DNA of 64,000 nt from Propionibacteriaceae bacterium UBA7704 (GTDB lineage Bacteria > Actinomycetota > Actinomycetes > Propionibacteriales > Propionibacteriaceae). Below the pieces are notes generated by a model. The model was not told where the DNA came from. It worked only from the letters and a program-made list of their open reading frames with translations, and did no database searches. The DNA lies in NCBI GenBank assembly GCA_002482525.1, contig DLGC01000024.1, forward strand, positions 62,001-126,000, written 5' to 3'. Below, one piece after another: positions 62,464 through 64,000 of this stretch (the stretch's first letter is position 1; each line of letters opens with the position of its first letter). A program made the position numbers and the translations under genes.

Positions 62464-64000
62464 CTAGGCGGTCGCCAGGGCTTTGCTCTGGGCGATGCTC
62501 TCGCGCACGGCGGTCATGATGTCGGCGACGGTGACGCCGAGGCGCTGCATCAGAATCTCGCCGGCGCCGCTGGCGCCGTAGGTGTTGATTCCGACGGTGC
62601 GTCCGGTGCTGCCGATCCAGCGATACCAGCCGGTATCGGTGCCCGCCTCCACGCTGACCCGGGCCCGGATCTGTGGGGGCAGCACCTGGTCTTGGTAGTC
62701 CTTGTCTTCGGCTTCGAACCACTCCAGACAGGGTGCTGAAACCACCTTCGCGGCAATGCCTTCGGCGCGAAGCTGCTCGGCGGCTTCAATGGCCAGGCTC
62801 ACCTCGGAACCGGTAGCGATGATGAGGGCCTCGGCGTCGCTGCCACCCCACACGGTGTAGGCACCGCGGGACGCACCGTTGTCGTAGCTGGTCGCGGCTG
62901 CAACGATCGGCACCTTCTGACGGCTCAGGGCCAGGGCGGTCGGCCCGTCCTCGGCACGGGTCAGGATGCGACGCCAGGCGTCGGCGGTCTCGACGGTATC
63001 TGCCGGACGCACCACAGCCAGCCCGGGCATGGTTCGGTAGCTCCATAGTTGTTCGATGGGCTGGTGAGTGGGGCCGTCCTCGCCCACCATGATCGAGTCG
63101 TGGCTCCAGATGAAGGTGACCGGCAGCTTCATCAGAGCGGCCAGGCGTACCGCCGGGCGCTGGTAGTCGGAGAACACCAGGTAGGTGGCACCGAAGGGTC
63201 GGCTGATGCCGGCCAAAGCCATGCCGTTGAGGATCGCCCCCATAGCGTGTTCGCGGATTCCGAAGTGCACGACCTGACCGCCGGGTCCGCCGGTCCACTG
63301 CCCCATGGTGCCTTCGGTAGGCAGGAAGCTGGCTGCGCCCTCGATCAGGGTGCCGTTGGATTCGGCCAGATCACAGGAGCCTCCCCACAGTTCGGGCAAG
63401 AACGGGGCAACGGCGTTGAGCACGCGGCCGCTGGCCACGCGTGTTGCGAGCGGCTCGGCAGCGGCGCGGACGTCGGCCAGTGCGGCCAACGCGGGGCTGA
63501 CGTCGCGGCGCATCATGCGGTCCAGTTCGGCAGCCTGTTCGGGATGCGTCGCGGCCCAGTCGGCTTGATGCTGCGTCCATTCGGCGTGGGCGCGACGGCC
63601 GCGATCGGCGACCTGGCGAGCGTGCTGCAGCAGTGGCTCTGGCATGTCGAAGGAGGATTGCGGGTCGAGCCCCAAGACGGTCTTGGTTGCGGCGATCTCG
63701 TCCACACCGGGGCCACCGGCATGGGCCTTGGCTGTTCCGCCGACAGTCGGCATCGGATGGCCGAGGCGCGAATGCAGCCGAATGAACACCGGTGCGTCGT
63801 CGATATCGCAGGCCTCTGCGTAGATTCGCCGGATCTCAGCTGGGTCTTCGGCGTCGAAGATCTCCAAGACCTTCCAGCCGTAGGCCTCGTAGCGTCGTGC
63901 GGTGTCTTCGGCGAAGGCGATGGCGGTGTCGCCTTCGATGGAGATGCGATTGTCGTCCCACACCACGATCAAACCCGGCAACTTCAGGGTTCCGGCCAGG
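62464..64000 (-). CDS. tkt: Transketolase, second copy (5' end outside window)
   Basis: The frame runs off the right edge, so about 511 C-terminal residues are visible. It begins within the ThDP domain (LKLPGLIVVWDDNRISIEG), then shows the pyrimidine domain GIREHAMGA, FIWSHDSIMVGEDGPTHQPIE and the C-terminal domain ATGSEVSLAIEAAEQL. It differs from cbbT throughout, for example in its longer linker, and is likely the housekeeping pentose-phosphate enzyme. Convergent with ackA. Confidence 0.93.
   Translation of the reverse strand, partial: LAGTLKLPGLIVVWDDNRISIEGDTAIAFAEDTARRYEAYGWKVLEIFDAEDPAEIRRIYAEACDIDDAPVFIRLHSRLGHPMPTVGGTAKAHAGGPGVDEIAATKTVLGLDPQSSFDMPEPLLQHARQVADRGRRAHAEWTQHQADWAATHPEQAAELDRMMRRDVSPALAALADVRAAAEPLATRVASGRVLNAVAPFLPELWGGSCDLAESNGTLIEGAASFLPTEGTMGQWTGGPGGQVVHFGIREHAMGAILNGMALAGISRPFGATYLVFSDYQRPAVRLAALMKLPVTFIWSHDSIMVGEDGPTHQPIEQLWSYRTMPGLAVVRPADTVETADAWRRILTRAEDGPTALALSRQKVPIVAAATSYDNGASRGAYTVWGGSDAEALIIATGSEVSLAIEAAEQLRAEGIAAKVVSAPCLEWFEAEDKDYQDQVLPPQIRARVSVEAGTDTGWYRWIGSTGRTVGINTYGASGAGEILMQRLGVTVADIMTAVRESIAQSKALATA

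Noticed and set aside
1..64000. CRISPR arrays, tRNA or rRNA genes, insertion sequences and att sites
   Set aside because: None was recognised on either strand; no regularly spaced short repeats, no cloverleaf with CCA end and no transposase motifs were seen.

Overview
The window is a high-GC chromosomal segment from a Gram-positive actinobacterium. The evidence is the codon use, GTG and TTG starts with strong Shine-Dalgarno sites, a DtxR-type iron box, WXG100 proteins, an MprAB-like two-component system, a DUF3152 protein and the rpsF-ssb-rpsR-rplI block. A member of Propionibacteriales is my best guess; this is inference and rests on no marker gene. I see no tRNA, rRNA, CRISPR array, insertion sequence or prophage.

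Layout. 1-4.7 kb: the tail of one secreted protein and a complete secreted 5'-nucleotidase with the same C-terminal module, then an ion-channel-like membrane protein overlapping a metallo-hydrolase. 4.9-8.5 kb: the ferrous-iron uptake operon efeUOB behind a DtxR/IdeR box. 9.1-16.6 kb: a Calvin-cycle cluster, cbbR divergent from cbbF-cbbP-cbbT-cbbA-cbbM, ending in a form II RuBisCO. 16.7-23.5 kb: housekeeping genes (HAD phosphatase, oxidoreductase, TauE-like exporter, ornithine carbamoyltransferase, tyrosine phosphatase, two-component system). 23.5-26.3 kb: a four-gene operon with two WXG100 proteins, one fused to a lipase-like hydrolase. 26.4-30.4 kb: xylose repressor, isomerase and kinase. 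30.4-35.7 kb: a degenerate DUF3152 protein, then an isochorismatase and a large FAD/Fe-S 2-hydroxyacid dehydrogenase under a divergent GntR regulator. 35.7-37.4 kb: ribosomal proteins and SSB. 37.5-53.7 kb: six tandem paralogous secreted repeat proteins, up to 1,723 residues, preceded by two tiny paralogous helix-turn-helix proteins. 54.6-64 kb: a CoA-disulfide reductase/rhodanese with a CstR-type operator, an acyl-CoA synthetase, endonuclease IV, pta-ackA and a second transketolase running off the end.

How it fits together. Xylose isomerase and kinase feed xylulose 5-phosphate into a pentose-phosphate pool served by two transketolases. Phosphoribulokinase and RuBisCO can drain that pool with CO2 as an electron sink. 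Pta-AckA and the lactate-type dehydrogenase fit a facultatively fermentative heterotroph. A proteobacterial-type form II CBB operon in such a genome is the main metabolic surprise.

The most novel-looking system is the 16-kb surface-protein array. Its three largest genes share a strictly spaced promoter and leader architecture. Two smaller members share a different leader with paired G-loop hairpins, and the twin mini-HTH proteins sit at the upstream edge as candidate regulators. All boundaries, identities and spacings here were worked out by eye from the sequence.
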